Shown: positions 1-8,984, numbered from the stretch's first letter. The stretch: DNA of 47,653 bases from Thermus sp. 2.9 (GCF_000794385.1 NZ_JTJB01000057.1:1-47653); one strand, 5' to 3'. Numbers and translations are program-made. The notes: a model not told the origin generated them from the letters alone.

Positions 1-65
1 GGAGGCATGCTGACCAGCAAAGCGTAGAGATCCCCGCAAAAAGTGGCCAGAGGCTGCTTTGGCAC
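1..65 (-). CDS. possible 5' end of a further operon gene (partial, runs off window)
   Basis: A GTG codon lies directly after the TAA of the Argonaute-like gene. It is preceded by an AGGTGG Shine-Dalgarno-like stretch about 8 nt upstream, and 21 codons stay open to the window edge. The predicted peptide begins VPKQPLATFC. The other two frames are also open over this short stretch, so openness alone proves nothing; the case rests on the start, the ribosome site and zero spacing to the upstream gene. If real, it would be the fourth gene of the helicase/methylase/Argonaute operon and a candidate for the missing effector. Function cannot be read from 65 bases. Confidence 0.3.
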   Translation of the reverse strand, partial: MPKQPLATFCGDLYALLVSMP

Positions 66-2063
66 TTAGTCCCCCACCTTATGGGTGCCCGGGTGACGCA
101 GTTTATCCCACTCCGTCTCGTCTGCCACACTTAGAGGGACCGTCCCCGGGTGGTAAAGCCCCCCTGCGGGCTTGCTGAGCCAGTAGACCTGAGCCACCGC
201 TTGCTCAAGCGGTAGATCGCCCTGGGCCACCTGTATCCGCAAGGCTCGAGGCCATCCCGGATGACCAGGATGAACGAGGAGATACGCCATCTCCGAAGAG
301 GCGAGAAAATAGGTCCCGAGGGGAAGCTTTTTGTGGGAGAAGCGTAGGTTGGTTCGTTCTATCCACACCACAGGGTGGTGGGTCCAAGAGAGGATGTTGT
401 CCAGCGCCTGGCCACTCCCGAGGAAGTGAATCACCAAACGGTGGGGGAGTTCCTCGGTCTTGGGCAAACCGCTCCCCTTGGCGAGGACAAAACCCTCGGG
501 GCTTAGAAGGCGCCAAAGATAGCCTTCGTCGCGACTGGTTCGTAGGCCAAGGATGGGGTGGTCAAGACAGGCCAAGGCATAGGGGACAGCGTTGCAGAGT
601 CTGACCAGGAGGTCGTACGCAAGGGAATGTATGTTTGGCGGAGTCCCCATGAGCGTTTTAGGCTGCACCACCTGGCCTTTGGAGTTAGGGAAAAGGCTCT
701 TCAAGCTCTGGATGAGGCGCTTTAAAGCTTCGCTTCTCACTTCGGCCGGAGCCAGGATCAGGTTGATCTGGGGCTGCGCACCTTTCTCCAGCGTTGTCGC
801 TTCTGAGGGTGCACCACGGGCCACCTCTCCAGTTAGAGGAGCGTACCGAATGGCGGGGAGGAGGAGTTGGAGCTTCACACCCAGTCGCTCCAGTTCTTGT
901 TGGAGGGAATTCTCCCCATTGGCGGGCGTAAAGTGGGCCAGGATTTCCTTACCTTTTTGCGACTTCTCTAAATCCGAGCGCGGCACCAGGTGGTAAAGCA
1001 AAAGCCATCTGGGGTTATAGCTGTGCTTAAGGGTGTGCGCCAGTTTGCCCGAGCGTTGCGGGGGCCTGCCCCGTTCTTGGATCTCTATATGGGTGCTGGG
1101 TTCATATTGGGTAACCGAGGTAACCTCCCCGTTAACTCCCTCGGGAAAGACGGGGCGAATATATAGGCTTTGGGGGGCGCTCAGAAAGCCCAAGCGTCGC
1201 ACCTCCTTCGGTTCCGCAGCCATGCCTTTGGCCATGCGTAGGCCTCGGCCCTCCACCCGAAATAGAGCATCTGTAGGAACGGCGAGGGGCTCGGGTACGA
1301 GGAAGTCTTTAAAAGAGCCCACCTTCCTCAGGAGATCCGCAAAGTCAAACTGGCTCGCCTCAAAAGCCTCTTGCAAGGAAGAACGAAAGCCGCCTTGCTT
1401 CCCTGTAATGCCGAGTTGGCTTAGGTGTCCAGGATGGAGAAGCAGATGGGCTTTGGGCCCGGCTTCTTTCCAATCGGTGGATTTGCCCGTGGCAAGCTCT
1501 ACTGCCTTAAGACGATGTCTAGGGGCGGCCGCCTCTAAGGTGCTCATAACCCCCTTGTCCAGAGCGCCAAGGGGCAGATCGCTGAGAACTTGCTTGGAAA
1601 GGTCCACCAAAGCGTAAAAGATCCCGTCCAAGCAAATGGCTTCTATGGAATAGGCCTGATGTTGCCGAATGGGAAATGGCTTGCCCTGATGGGGGCCAGA
1701 AAGCAGAAAGCCTTCAATGCGTACCCAGTCTTCCGGATCTACCCACAAGCTTCCCGCGCGGTAAAAGCCGTTTTGTTTAAGGATGCGGTTAATGTGGCTG
1801 TTGAGCGCTAGGGTGCGTTCCCGGGTGGAGCTTGCGGGAGCATCCCCTAGGTACTTGGCAGCGACCTCGGGGCGCTCCAAAGCGAAGACCCAAACCTCCT
1901 GTCTCACGATTTGTGCGTACCAACCTTGACTACGAAGGTACGCTATAAACCCCTCAGGGTTTCTGTGTACATAGCGAAAAACGCGTCCATTAGCCGGGTC
2001 CACTTTAAGGGGAAAAAGGTTCACGTAAAGGGGGCTTGCGCTCCATGGTGCCGCGGTACGCAT
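66..2063 (-). CDS. long prokaryotic Argonaute with inactivated PIWI domain
   Basis: A 665-residue protein with pAgo architecture. The N-terminal start (YVNLFPLK, residues 13-20) resembles pAgo N domains. A linker/PAZ-type segment is rich in pAgo signatures (LVDLSKQVL, 152-160). A MID-type segment contains GQVVQPKTL (463-471). A PIWI C-terminus (about 580-655) has the YFLASSEMAYLLVHPG and PRALRI strands. The PIWI catalytic IGID-type motif reads ILGLRTSRD (504-512), with Arg508 where the first catalytic Asp is expected. The VIHRDGR motif is VIHFLGSG (544-551), and only about 30 residues separate the two, leaving no room for the Glu finger. Cleavage is therefore probably lost, as in long-B pAgos that guide or recruit a partner. 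The ATG follows a GGAG site and lies 4 nt after the methylase stop, so the three genes form one operon. G+C is visibly lower than in the neighbours, suggesting transfer. The family call is by eye against known pAgo motifs. Confidence 0.8.
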   Translation of the reverse strand: MRTAAPWSASPLYVNLFPLKVDPANGRVFRYVHRNPEGFIAYLRSQGWYAQIVRQEVWVFALERPEVAAKYLGDAPASSTRERTLALNSHINRILKQNGFYRAGSLWVDPEDWVRIEGFLLSGPHQGKPFPIRQHQAYSIEAICLDGIFYALVDLSKQVLSDLPLGALDKGVMSTLEAAAPRHRLKAVELATGKSTDWKEAGPKAHLLLHPGHLSQLGITGKQGGFRSSLQEAFEASQFDFADLLRKVGSFKDFLVPEPLAVPTDALFRVEGRGLRMAKGMAAEPKEVRRLGFLSAPQSLYIRPVFPEGVNGEVTSVTQYEPSTHIEIQERGRPPQRSGKLAHTLKHSYNPRWLLLYHLVPRSDLEKSQKGKEILAHFTPANGENSLQQELERLGVKLQLLLPAIRYAPLTGEVARGAPSEATTLEKGAQPQINLILAPAEVRSEALKRLIQSLKSLFPNSKGQVVQPKTLMGTPPNIHSLAYDLLVRLCNAVPYALACLDHPILGLRTSRDEGYLWRLLSPEGFVLAKGSGLPKTEELPHRLVIHFLGSGQALDNILSWTHHPVVWIERTNLRFSHKKLPLGTYFLASSEMAYLLVHPGHPGWPRALRIQVAQGDLPLEQAVAQVYWLSKPAGGLYHPGTVPLSVADETEWDKLRHPGTHKVGD

Positions 2064-2067
2064 AGGT

Positions 2068-5000
2068 TCACTCCTCTTTGGATAGCCGTTCCCAAGCTTC
2101 CAGCACGAGCCTCCGGGTGCGGTACTCGCCGTAGCGCTTGATCTCCTTTTCCCTGAGTACCCGGAAGGTTTCCCCGGGGAAGGCGCTGGCTCGGTGGCGC
2201 TTCTGGTAGTGGCGCTCCTCCAGGGGGTCTTCCACCTCCTCGTAATCCGACAGGATGTCGGCGAGCTCCTTTGGCGTGAGGTCCTTGGGGTCCAGGATGT
2301 AGCGGAGTTGCTTGCGGTTCAGGCCGTAGAGCCTGGCGTAGTAGGCGTCAAGCTCGGCCCGGAGGATGGCCCGCCGCTCCTCGTCCCAGCGGAAGGGCGG
2401 GAAAGGGTAGGGGCCCTCTAACCACTCGGGGGGTTCGTCTGGGTGGGTTTTGGCCTTTTCCCGCCAGCGCCCGATGGCTTCCCGGAGGCCCTCGTCCGCT
2501 TCCTCCCAGACTTCCTGGGCGAAAGGCGCCAGGTCCCAGGCGGTGTAGGTGAGTTCCAGGACGCGGGGGACGATGAAGCGGAGGTCTTCTTCCGTGTAGC
2601 GGTCGGGGGGGAGGATGGGGAGTTGCTTCACCACGTGGTATTTAAGATGGGTTCCGCCGATTTTTTGCCGGGTGGCGTAGTCCACCACCAAGGCGTTGAG
2701 GGAGCCCAGTAGGAGAAGAGCTTCCGGGGCAAGGCAAGAAGGAAGCATCTGCAAGAAGGTATCCCCTGCACCCACGCGCGGGTACACGGAGGCGATTAGG
2801 GTGCGCTCGTTAGTGGCATTGGTAATATCCCGCCACCCCATGGACCAAGGGCGCTCCCACCGCCATATCACATTTCCCTGCCTGTCCCTGACCTCGAGGC
2901 GCCCCTCCACCTCTTGAGCCGCCACAAAGTAGCGGGGCAGGGGCAGGCGGGTGGGGTCTTGGTGCTCTTCAGGGGTGAGGTCCCGGGTGTCTTCCCCCTC
3001 GTAGGTGGCGAAGCGGTGGTCGTAGTGCCAAATCATCTTGGCCTCGTAGAGGGGCAGGTAGACCTCCTCGCCCCGCACGAAGCGGTTCCCCACCAGGCGG
3101 AAGCCTTGGGCCAGAAGGGCTTCCTGGGTGCGGAAGAGGTGGGCGTCGTTGGACATGTGAAAGAGCGCCAGGAACCGCACCCCCCAGGGGTTCTCTTCAA
3201 GCCCCTCCCGCCACAGGACGGGCACCCTCCGGTAGACCGCCCGGGTGAGCTCGGCGTCCTGCCGGGTGCGGAAGACGGGGCAGGTCTTGGTGTTGGGGTT
3301 GAGGAGGGCGAAGTCCTCGGGGGCCAGGGAGAAGACCCGGGCAGCGTCCTCCAGGTCCTCGGGGCGGGTGAGGAAGAAGGCGAGGCGGGCGGGCTCCTTC
3401 CCCGGGGGCTTGAGGGCGAAGACGGTGAACTTGTAAGAGCGGTGTACCCCGGGAAAGAGGCCCTCCCGGTTCTCAAAGTCGTAGAGCGCCGCAAGCTCCC
3501 CCCGCTCCACCACCTGGGCGAAGAACTCCTTGTTGGAGTCGTCCGTGGCGATGCCCGTGGGCAGGACGAGGCCCGCCCTTCCCTGGGGGGCCCGGAGGGC
3601 GCGGGCCAGCTCGGCGAAGAGGGGATAGGTGTTCACGTCCCCTCGGGCGGTGAGGGGAAAGCGCCCTGAGTGGCGCACGAACCCCGAGACCGCCTCGGCC
3701 TCGGCCAGGGCCTCCTGGTAGGCCCGGAAAAGCTCGGGGTTTTTCTCTTTTAGGGCCTGGATGAGGCGCTTGCGCTTGGCGGCGTTCTCCGCCTGGGCGA
3801 TCTCAGGGGCCTTGTCGGCGAAGAACTCCTTGTCCTGGAGCTTCAGCTTCTCCCACGGCGGGTTCCCCAGCACCACGTCAAACCCGCCCTTCTGGAAGAC
3901 ATCGCGAAACTCCAGCCACCAGTGGAAGAAGCGGTGGCGGCGCTTGGCGGCCTCTATAGCGTGGCGGGTGGGCGGGGAGAGGTAGGAGCTTCCCTCCCAC
4001 TGGGCGAGGGAAGCCCCCATCTGCTGGGCGAGCCAGTTGAGGCCCTGGGCGTCGGGGAGGCGCACCCCGGGGGTGGGCCGGAGGAAGAAGGCGGCGGTCC
4101 AGTAGTCGGCCAAAAGCTCCCACTTCCGCACCTCCTCGCTCTCCCGCCACGCCCGGTAGCGCGCCCGCTTCTCCTCCACCTGGGCCGCGTTCTCCTCCTC
4201 AAAGTCCAGGAAGGGGGGTTTGAGGAGGGGGAAGAGGAGGCTTCCCGCCCCGGGGCCGAAGCTGAGCCCCTTGCGCACCTCCTTGGGCACGCCCTCCCGG
4301 TCGTAGGCCTCCTTGGGGATGCCCCGCGCCAGGAAGTCCTCCGGGGCCCCCACCAGGGAGTTCCCCACCTTCAGGTGGTGGTCCAGGAAGGAGAGGGGCT
4401 TGCCCTTGGCGGCGGAGGCCACCCAGAGGGCGAGCTTGGCGAGTTCCACCGCCATGGGGTTCAGGTCCACCCCGTAGAGGCACCGGGAGGCCACCAGGTG
4501 GCGGGCGGCGTAGAGGGCCTCCAGGTCGTCCTTCCCCTGGCCCCGCACCTCCAGAAGCTTCTCCGCCAGGTACTCCAGGGCCGAGATGAGAAAGGCCCCG
4601 CTTCCCATGGCCGGGTCCAACACCTTGAGGGAGAGGAGGGCCTCTTCCTGCTTTTTGGGGTCCTCCCCGGCCTCCCGGAGGCGGGCCTCCACCACGGGGA
4701 CGAGGCTTTCCTGCAGGACCAGCTGGACGAGCTCCCGCGGGGTGTAGTAGCTTCCCGAGGCCTTGCGCTCCAGGAGGTGGCCCTCCAGGGTGTAGCGCCC
4801 GTCCACCATCCTGGGGGCCAGGGAGAGGATGCCCTCGTAGACGTGGCCGATCTCCTCCACCTCGAGGTCCCGGTAGTTGATGCGCTCCAGGGCCCCTTCC
4901 CGCTCCACGTGGGTGAGGAGGCGGATGGCCCGGAGGAGCTCGCCGTTCTTGGGCCGGGGGAGGTCAGGATGGAGGGCCCGCTCCCCGGGGTCCAGGACGC

Positions 5001-6072
5001 CCCCCGTGAGGAGGGGAAGCCCCTCCGGGGCGAAGAGCTCCCCGTTCAGGGCGGGCACGCCCAGGCGTTCGTCCCCCCGGTAGACGAGGCGGAAGGTGGC
5101 GAGGAGCTTTTCCCAGAGGTCGGTGTGGCGGTCTTCGTACGCCACCAAGAGGTCCTGGCGGGAGGCCTTTTCCCTGAGGGCGCTCACGCCGTACTCCCGC
5201 TCGTAGACCCAGGAAAGCTCCCCCCCGTGGGGGATGAGGTCGCGGCTTTCGGCGTAGAGGAGGAAGAGGAGGCGGTAGACGAGGCGGAGGAGCTCCTCGT
5301 GGTAGGCCCTGAGGTGCTCGGGGTCTTGGAGCTTTCGCCGCAGGTCCTCGGTGAGGAAGGCGTTGCCCAGGACCTCGAGGGCCTCCACCACCCCCTTGCG
5401 CAAGGCGTCGCGGGCCTTGATGCCGCTTTGGCGGGCCGCTTCGTAGTAAAGGTCCAGGGGGGTATTCTCGCCGTTACCTTTTTGGAAGCGGCTAGGGGAG
5501 AGGAGAAGGAGGAGGATTTGGAACTCCTTGAGGGCTTGTTCCCGAGGGGCCTCAAAGAGCTCCACCAGGTTGAAGGCCACGTACCCCGGAAGGGAGACGT
5601 GGTAATACTTCCGCAAAAGCCGCACCTCCCAGGGGGCCGCCAGGATGCCCCAGCTTTGCGTGGGGTGCAGGTTGAGGTAGGTCTGCAAAAGGGCCTGCGG
5701 GCTCTTTTCCCTGCGGCTTGGCCGTAGGTCTAGCTCGGTGGCCACCAGGTGCAAGGGTGGGGCATCCTCCCCGTCCCAGCCCCGGTGGCTGATGGGGAAG
5801 GACTGGTCCCCCGCCGCAAGGTGGCTTCGGTTGAAGACGGGCTGGAAGCCCAGGGCGCGGAAGAAGGGCAGAAGCCAGGACTCCCGGGCCCGGGAGGTGT
5901 CCCTAAGTTGGGATAAGGGCGGCTGGCGCTCGTAGAGGCTCAGCAGGGCGTAGAAGCGGTGCCGCACCTCCTCAGGGGTCAGGGCGAGCTCCTTGAGGGC
6001 CTCGAGGCGGGTCAGGCTTTGCAAGAACTCCTCGGTGAAGAGGCCGCCGGAAACGCGTATGGCGTGGAACAC
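2068..6072 (-). CDS. large N6-adenine DNA methyltransferase (DrmMI / Eco57I-like)
   Basis: About 1334 residues. Numbered from the upstream in-frame TTG at 6078 (two codons earlier), it has YYTPREL at 445-451, the SAM-binding motif DPAMGSGAF at 488-496, a VDLNPMAVELAK segment (537-548) and the catalytic NPPW at 739-742. This is the gamma-type N6-adenine methylase order, followed by a long target-recognition and C-terminal region. The N-terminal 200 residues include a segment ending WGILAAPWEVRLL, similar to the N domain of type IIG/ISP enzymes where a PD-(D/E)xK nuclease normally sits; I see no convincing catalytic Lys. The start is placed at GTG 6072 because the AGGAGG site is 6 nt upstream; the TTG at 6078 directly abuts that site. 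The gene begins 12 nt after the helicase stop. Its likely role is self-marking or target sensing for the same defence operon. DrmMI of class 1 DISARM is the closest known analogue. Confidence 0.85.
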   Translation of the reverse strand: MFHAIRVSGGLFTEEFLQSLTRLEALKELALTPEEVRHRFYALLSLYERQPPLSQLRDTSRARESWLLPFFRALGFQPVFNRSHLAAGDQSFPISHRGWDGEDAPPLHLVATELDLRPSRREKSPQALLQTYLNLHPTQSWGILAAPWEVRLLRKYYHVSLPGYVAFNLVELFEAPREQALKEFQILLLLLSPSRFQKGNGENTPLDLYYEAARQSGIKARDALRKGVVEALEVLGNAFLTEDLRRKLQDPEHLRAYHEELLRLVYRLLFLLYAESRDLIPHGGELSWVYEREYGVSALREKASRQDLLVAYEDRHTDLWEKLLATFRLVYRGDERLGVPALNGELFAPEGLPLLTGGVLDPGERALHPDLPRPKNGELLRAIRLLTHVEREGALERINYRDLEVEEIGHVYEGILSLAPRMVDGRYTLEGHLLERKASGSYYTPRELVQLVLQESLVPVVEARLREAGEDPKKQEEALLSLKVLDPAMGSGAFLISALEYLAEKLLEVRGQGKDDLEALYAARHLVASRCLYGVDLNPMAVELAKLALWVASAAKGKPLSFLDHHLKVGNSLVGAPEDFLARGIPKEAYDREGVPKEVRKGLSFGPGAGSLLFPLLKPPFLDFEEENAAQVEEKRARYRAWRESEEVRKWELLADYWTAAFFLRPTPGVRLPDAQGLNWLAQQMGASLAQWEGSSYLSPPTRHAIEAAKRRHRFFHWWLEFRDVFQKGGFDVVLGNPPWEKLKLQDKEFFADKAPEIAQAENAAKRKRLIQALKEKNPELFRAYQEALAEAEAVSGFVRHSGRFPLTARGDVNTYPLFAELARALRAPQGRAGLVLPTGIATDDSNKEFFAQVVERGELAALYDFENREGLFPGVHRSYKFTVFALKPPGKEPARLAFFLTRPEDLEDAARVFSLAPEDFALLNPNTKTCPVFRTRQDAELTRAVYRRVPVLWREGLEENPWGVRFLALFHMSNDAHLFRTQEALLAQGFRLVGNRFVRGEEVYLPLYEAKMIWHYDHRFATYEGEDTRDLTPEEHQDPTRLPLPRYFVAAQEVEGRLEVRDRQGNVIWRWERPWSMGWRDITNATNERTLIASVYPRVGAGDTFLQMLPSCLAPEALLLLGSLNALVVDYATRQKIGGTHLKYHVVKQLPILPPDRYTEEDLRFIVPRVLELTYTAWDLAPFAQEVWEEADEGLREAIGRWREKAKTHPDEPPEWLEGPYPFPPFRWDEERRAILRAELDAYYARLYGLNRKQLRYILDPKDLTPKELADILSDYEEVEDPLEERHYQKRHRASAFPGETFRVLREKEIKRYGEYRTRRLVLEAWERLSKEE

Positions 6073-6084
6073 CCACAACCTCCT

Positions 6085-8838
6085 TTAGCTCGGCACAGGG
6101 GCCAAGAGGGTGATGGCGAGCAGCTCGGAGCCCAAGACCTCCAGCTGGTCTAGGGCTTGGAAGGCCTGGGGCAGGACGCCGTAGGCCCGTTCTAGGTCCC
6201 GCTTTAGGGCCGTTCGTTCGGCCTTTACCCGGGCCAAGGCTTCCTCGGCTCCCCGCTTCCCTAACTCCTCCAGGGGAGCCTTGAGGGCCCGCTCGGCCAA
6301 AGCCTTGGCCTGGTCCTGGGCGAGGGGGCGTGCCTTGAGCCGGGCGCGCCAAAGGGCTTCCGCCTCCTCGGGGGGGAGTTCGCTTAGATCCAAAAGGCGC
6401 ACCGCCCGGCGCACCAGGGTTTCCAGCACCTCGCCGCCCGGTCCGGCGAAGCGGGCCCGGTAGTGGTAAAGGGCGACAGGGGGGGTACCCAGGGGGCCGG
6501 GAAAGGCCATGAGGGCGGTGCGGGCCCCGTCCAGGTCCCGGTAGGCCCGGTAGCGCAGGTGGGCTATCAGGTGCTCCACCAGGGGATGGGAGAGGTCCAG
6601 CACCTCCACCCCCAGGGGCGCTTCCGGATGGAAGCTGAAGGGGCCAAAGGCGTTGGGCAACCCGGGCACCGCTTCCCCCGTGCCCCGGGTGGCGGTGTAG
6701 GGGTCTTCCCCCTCCACGCGCCAGCCCAGGTAGCGGAGCCCGTCCAGGACGAAGGCTTGCAAGACCTGGGGACTCCCGGCCCGTTCCAGGGCTTCTTGAA
6801 GGCGGCGCTCCACGTCGGGGAGGCTAAACTCGCTGTGGCCGTAGAAGCCTTCCTGGATGGCCTTCTTTGCCGCCTGCAGCTCTGTGGCCTCTTCCTCGGC
6901 GAAAAGGGGGGTTTGCAGCCGCCGTTCGCCCCGCCAGTCCTGGGACCACAGGGCCTCGAGGCGGCGCCGCAGGTAAGCCTCTTCCCCGAAGAAGGCGGGT
7001 ACCACCCCCAGTTCCTTGCGGATGCGCTCCGCCTTTTCCAGGAGGAGGCGGAAGACGGCCACGTCAAAGGAGCGTTCATAGTAGAGGGTCCGGATGCGGA
7101 CCACGGGCTCGGGTTGACCGAAGCGGTCAATCCGCCCGTTGCGCTGCTCCAGGCGGTTGGGGTTCCACGGCAGGTCGTAGTGGACCAGCTGGGCCGCGTA
7201 GTGCTGCAGGTTGAGGCCTTCGGAGAACACATCCGTGGCCACCAAAACCCCCACCTGCTCCTTGGCGAAGGCCTGGAGCACCTCGTTGCGTTCTTCCTCA
7301 TCCATCTCCCCGTGCACGGCGAAGACGGGTTGGGGAATGGTCTCCCGAAGCTTTTCCACCAAGTATTCCAGGGTGTCCCGGTAGCGGGTGAAGATCAGGG
7401 TCCGGCCCTTCCCGAGCCGTAGCGGGTCCTGGAGCATTTCCCGTAGGACCTCCAGTTTGCTGTCTTTGCGCCAGGTCTTCAAGTGGCGGAGGAGGGCCTC
7501 GAGGTAGCCCTTTTCTGCCTGGGCTCGGGCTTGGTCCGCCAAGCTAAGTTCCAGGCTGGCCTCCGCTTCCTCGGGCAGCAAGCGCTCCGGCGCGGTGTCA
7601 AACAGGGCCGCCACCTCGTCGGCGGTGGCGTCCATTCCCCCGGCCAGGACGCTTTCCAGGAGGGCCTTACGCCGTTCCAAACTCCTTTGCAACGCCCGGG
7701 GGGAACTGGTGGCGCGGCGCATCAGGTGCATGGCGAGCCAGCGCCCGAGAACGGGCACCTTGGCCGGGTCGGGGTCGTAAACCTCCGCTTGGTAGCGGCG
7801 CACCGCCTCAAAGAGTTCCAGCTCGGCGCGGTTGGGCTCCACCGCCACCTCCTTGGTGTCCCGCTCCGGGAAGGGGCTTTTTTTGCCTTCCTTGCGGAAC
7901 CACTCTTCCACGTCCTTTCGGCGGCGCTGCACCACGTGCTTCTTGGCCGCTTCCCGGTCCAGGCTTCCCCCTTTGAAAAGCCCCAACCCCCGGGCGTCCA
8001 GGTGTTCCAGGAGGCTATAGAAGCTTTCCGTGTAGCCGTTGTGGGGCGTGGCGGTGAGGAGGAGGAGGTGGGGCACCCGGCGGGAAAGCTCCCGTACCAG
8101 GCGGTAGCGCTCCATCTGCTTGCCCTTTTCCGTGGGGGGGCGGGCGGCCATGTGGGCTTCGTCCACCAAAAGGAGGTCCCAGTCTTGCAAGAGGACCAGG
8201 TTCCGGACCTCGTCCTGTTTGGCGTAGTCCACGCTGGCGATGACCCGGTCAAAGTGGGCCCAGGGGTTTGCTCCCGGGGGGAGGGTGCGGGTGAGGCGCT
8301 TCAGGTTGGGCCCGGATAGGATTTCAAACTCCAAGTGGAAGAAGCGGCGGAGCGCCTCTTGCCACTGGGCGAGGAGGTGGGCTGGGGCCAGGACCAAGAC
8401 CCGTCGGGCCTTGTTCCGCAGAAGGAGCTCCTTCACGATGAGGCCCGCCTCCACGGTTTTGCCTAAGCCCACGTCGTCGGCGATCAGGAGGCGCACCTCC
8501 GGCAGCCTCAGCGCCATGAGCAAGGGCACGAGCTGGTAGTTGGCGGGGACCACCCGCGAGCGCTGCAGGGCCAGGAAGGGGGCGTCGGCGTGGAGGGTGG
8601 AAAGCTCTAGGGCCCGGAGGAGCAGGTCGTGCAGGGCGGGATCCCCAGGGGTGGTGGGGGGAAGCCCCAAGGAGGTGAGTTGGAGGGCTTCCCCTTCCAG
8701 CGGGAGGTAGAAGAGGGCTTCCTCATCGGTGTCCACGGCGCGGGCAAAGAGCACGTCCCCGTGCCGGCGTTCCAGGCGGTAGTCGCGGCCTCGAGCCCGA
8801 AACAAGGTCCCGGGTTGGAAGGAGTCCACTGGGTTCAC
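6085..8838 (-). CDS. SNF2-family helicase (DrmD-like), first gene of defence operon
   Basis: A 917-residue SF2/SNF2 ATPase. The Walker A motif is DDVGLGKT (121-128), the Walker B motif is DEAH (226-229) and motif III is LTATPHNG (261-268). The C-terminal RecA lobe has LIFTRYRDT (481-489), VATDVFSEGLNLQ (533-545) and the arginine-finger motif QRNGRIDRFGQ (565-575). Residues 1-100 and the 300 after the helicase core are family-specific extensions. It presumably translocates on double-stranded DNA and works with the methylase encoded immediately downstream; SNF2-type DrmD next to an adenine methylase is the signature pair of class 1 DISARM. The start is GTG with an AAAGGAGG site. The 163-bp gap upstream separates it from the TRAP operon, so it probably has its own promoter. 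It could also be a helicase of another restriction-like system, and the drmA/B/C genes are not seen in this window. Confidence 0.88.
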   Translation of the reverse strand: MNPVDSFQPGTLFRARGRDYRLERRHGDVLFARAVDTDEEALFYLPLEGEALQLTSLGLPPTTPGDPALHDLLLRALELSTLHADAPFLALQRSRVVPANYQLVPLLMALRLPEVRLLIADDVGLGKTVEAGLIVKELLLRNKARRVLVLAPAHLLAQWQEALRRFFHLEFEILSGPNLKRLTRTLPPGANPWAHFDRVIASVDYAKQDEVRNLVLLQDWDLLLVDEAHMAARPPTEKGKQMERYRLVRELSRRVPHLLLLTATPHNGYTESFYSLLEHLDARGLGLFKGGSLDREAAKKHVVQRRRKDVEEWFRKEGKKSPFPERDTKEVAVEPNRAELELFEAVRRYQAEVYDPDPAKVPVLGRWLAMHLMRRATSSPRALQRSLERRKALLESVLAGGMDATADEVAALFDTAPERLLPEEAEASLELSLADQARAQAEKGYLEALLRHLKTWRKDSKLEVLREMLQDPLRLGKGRTLIFTRYRDTLEYLVEKLRETIPQPVFAVHGEMDEEERNEVLQAFAKEQVGVLVATDVFSEGLNLQHYAAQLVHYDLPWNPNRLEQRNGRIDRFGQPEPVVRIRTLYYERSFDVAVFRLLLEKAERIRKELGVVPAFFGEEAYLRRRLEALWSQDWRGERRLQTPLFAEEEATELQAAKKAIQEGFYGHSEFSLPDVERRLQEALERAGSPQVLQAFVLDGLRYLGWRVEGEDPYTATRGTGEAVPGLPNAFGPFSFHPEAPLGVEVLDLSHPLVEHLIAHLRYRAYRDLDGARTALMAFPGPLGTPPVALYHYRARFAGPGGEVLETLVRRAVRLLDLSELPPEEAEALWRARLKARPLAQDQAKALAERALKAPLEELGKRGAEEALARVKAERTALKRDLERAYGVLPQAFQALDQLEVLGSELLAITLLAPVPS

Positions 8839-8963
8839 GTTGGCCCTCCTTTGGGTAGGGGATGGGAAAGCGCCTTGGGGGCACGGTAAAGCGCCCCATG
8901 CCAGCCAACCCAGGAGGGGGATGGCGTTCTGGCCCGTCCAGCCATGTTCTAAATCCTAGTACC

Positions 8964-8984
8964 TTGTGGGCCAGGCTTCCACAA
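8964..8984. repeat. inverted repeat in the helicase upstream region
   Basis: TTGTGG and CCACAA arms (6 bp) enclose a 9-nt loop, in the 163-bp gap between the TRAP operon end and the helicase start. On the minus strand it lies about 125 nt before the helicase GTG. No T-tract follows in either direction, so it is not a typical intrinsic terminator. It may be an operator or part of the promoter region; the TTGTGG arm is followed 17 nt later by TACTAG, a poor -35/-10 pair. Confidence 0.3.

Noticed and set aside
3922-5727. 601-codon open frame on the plus strand opposite the methylase
   Set aside because: Pure shadow of high-G+C codon bias; residue use is low-complexity (G, E, L, V, P) with no domain, and the minus-strand methylase motifs are decisive.
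66-8838. Complete DISARM system
   Set aside because: Only a drmD-like and drmMI-like pair is visible; no DUF1998 protein, DrmA-type helicase or PLD nuclease lies in the window.
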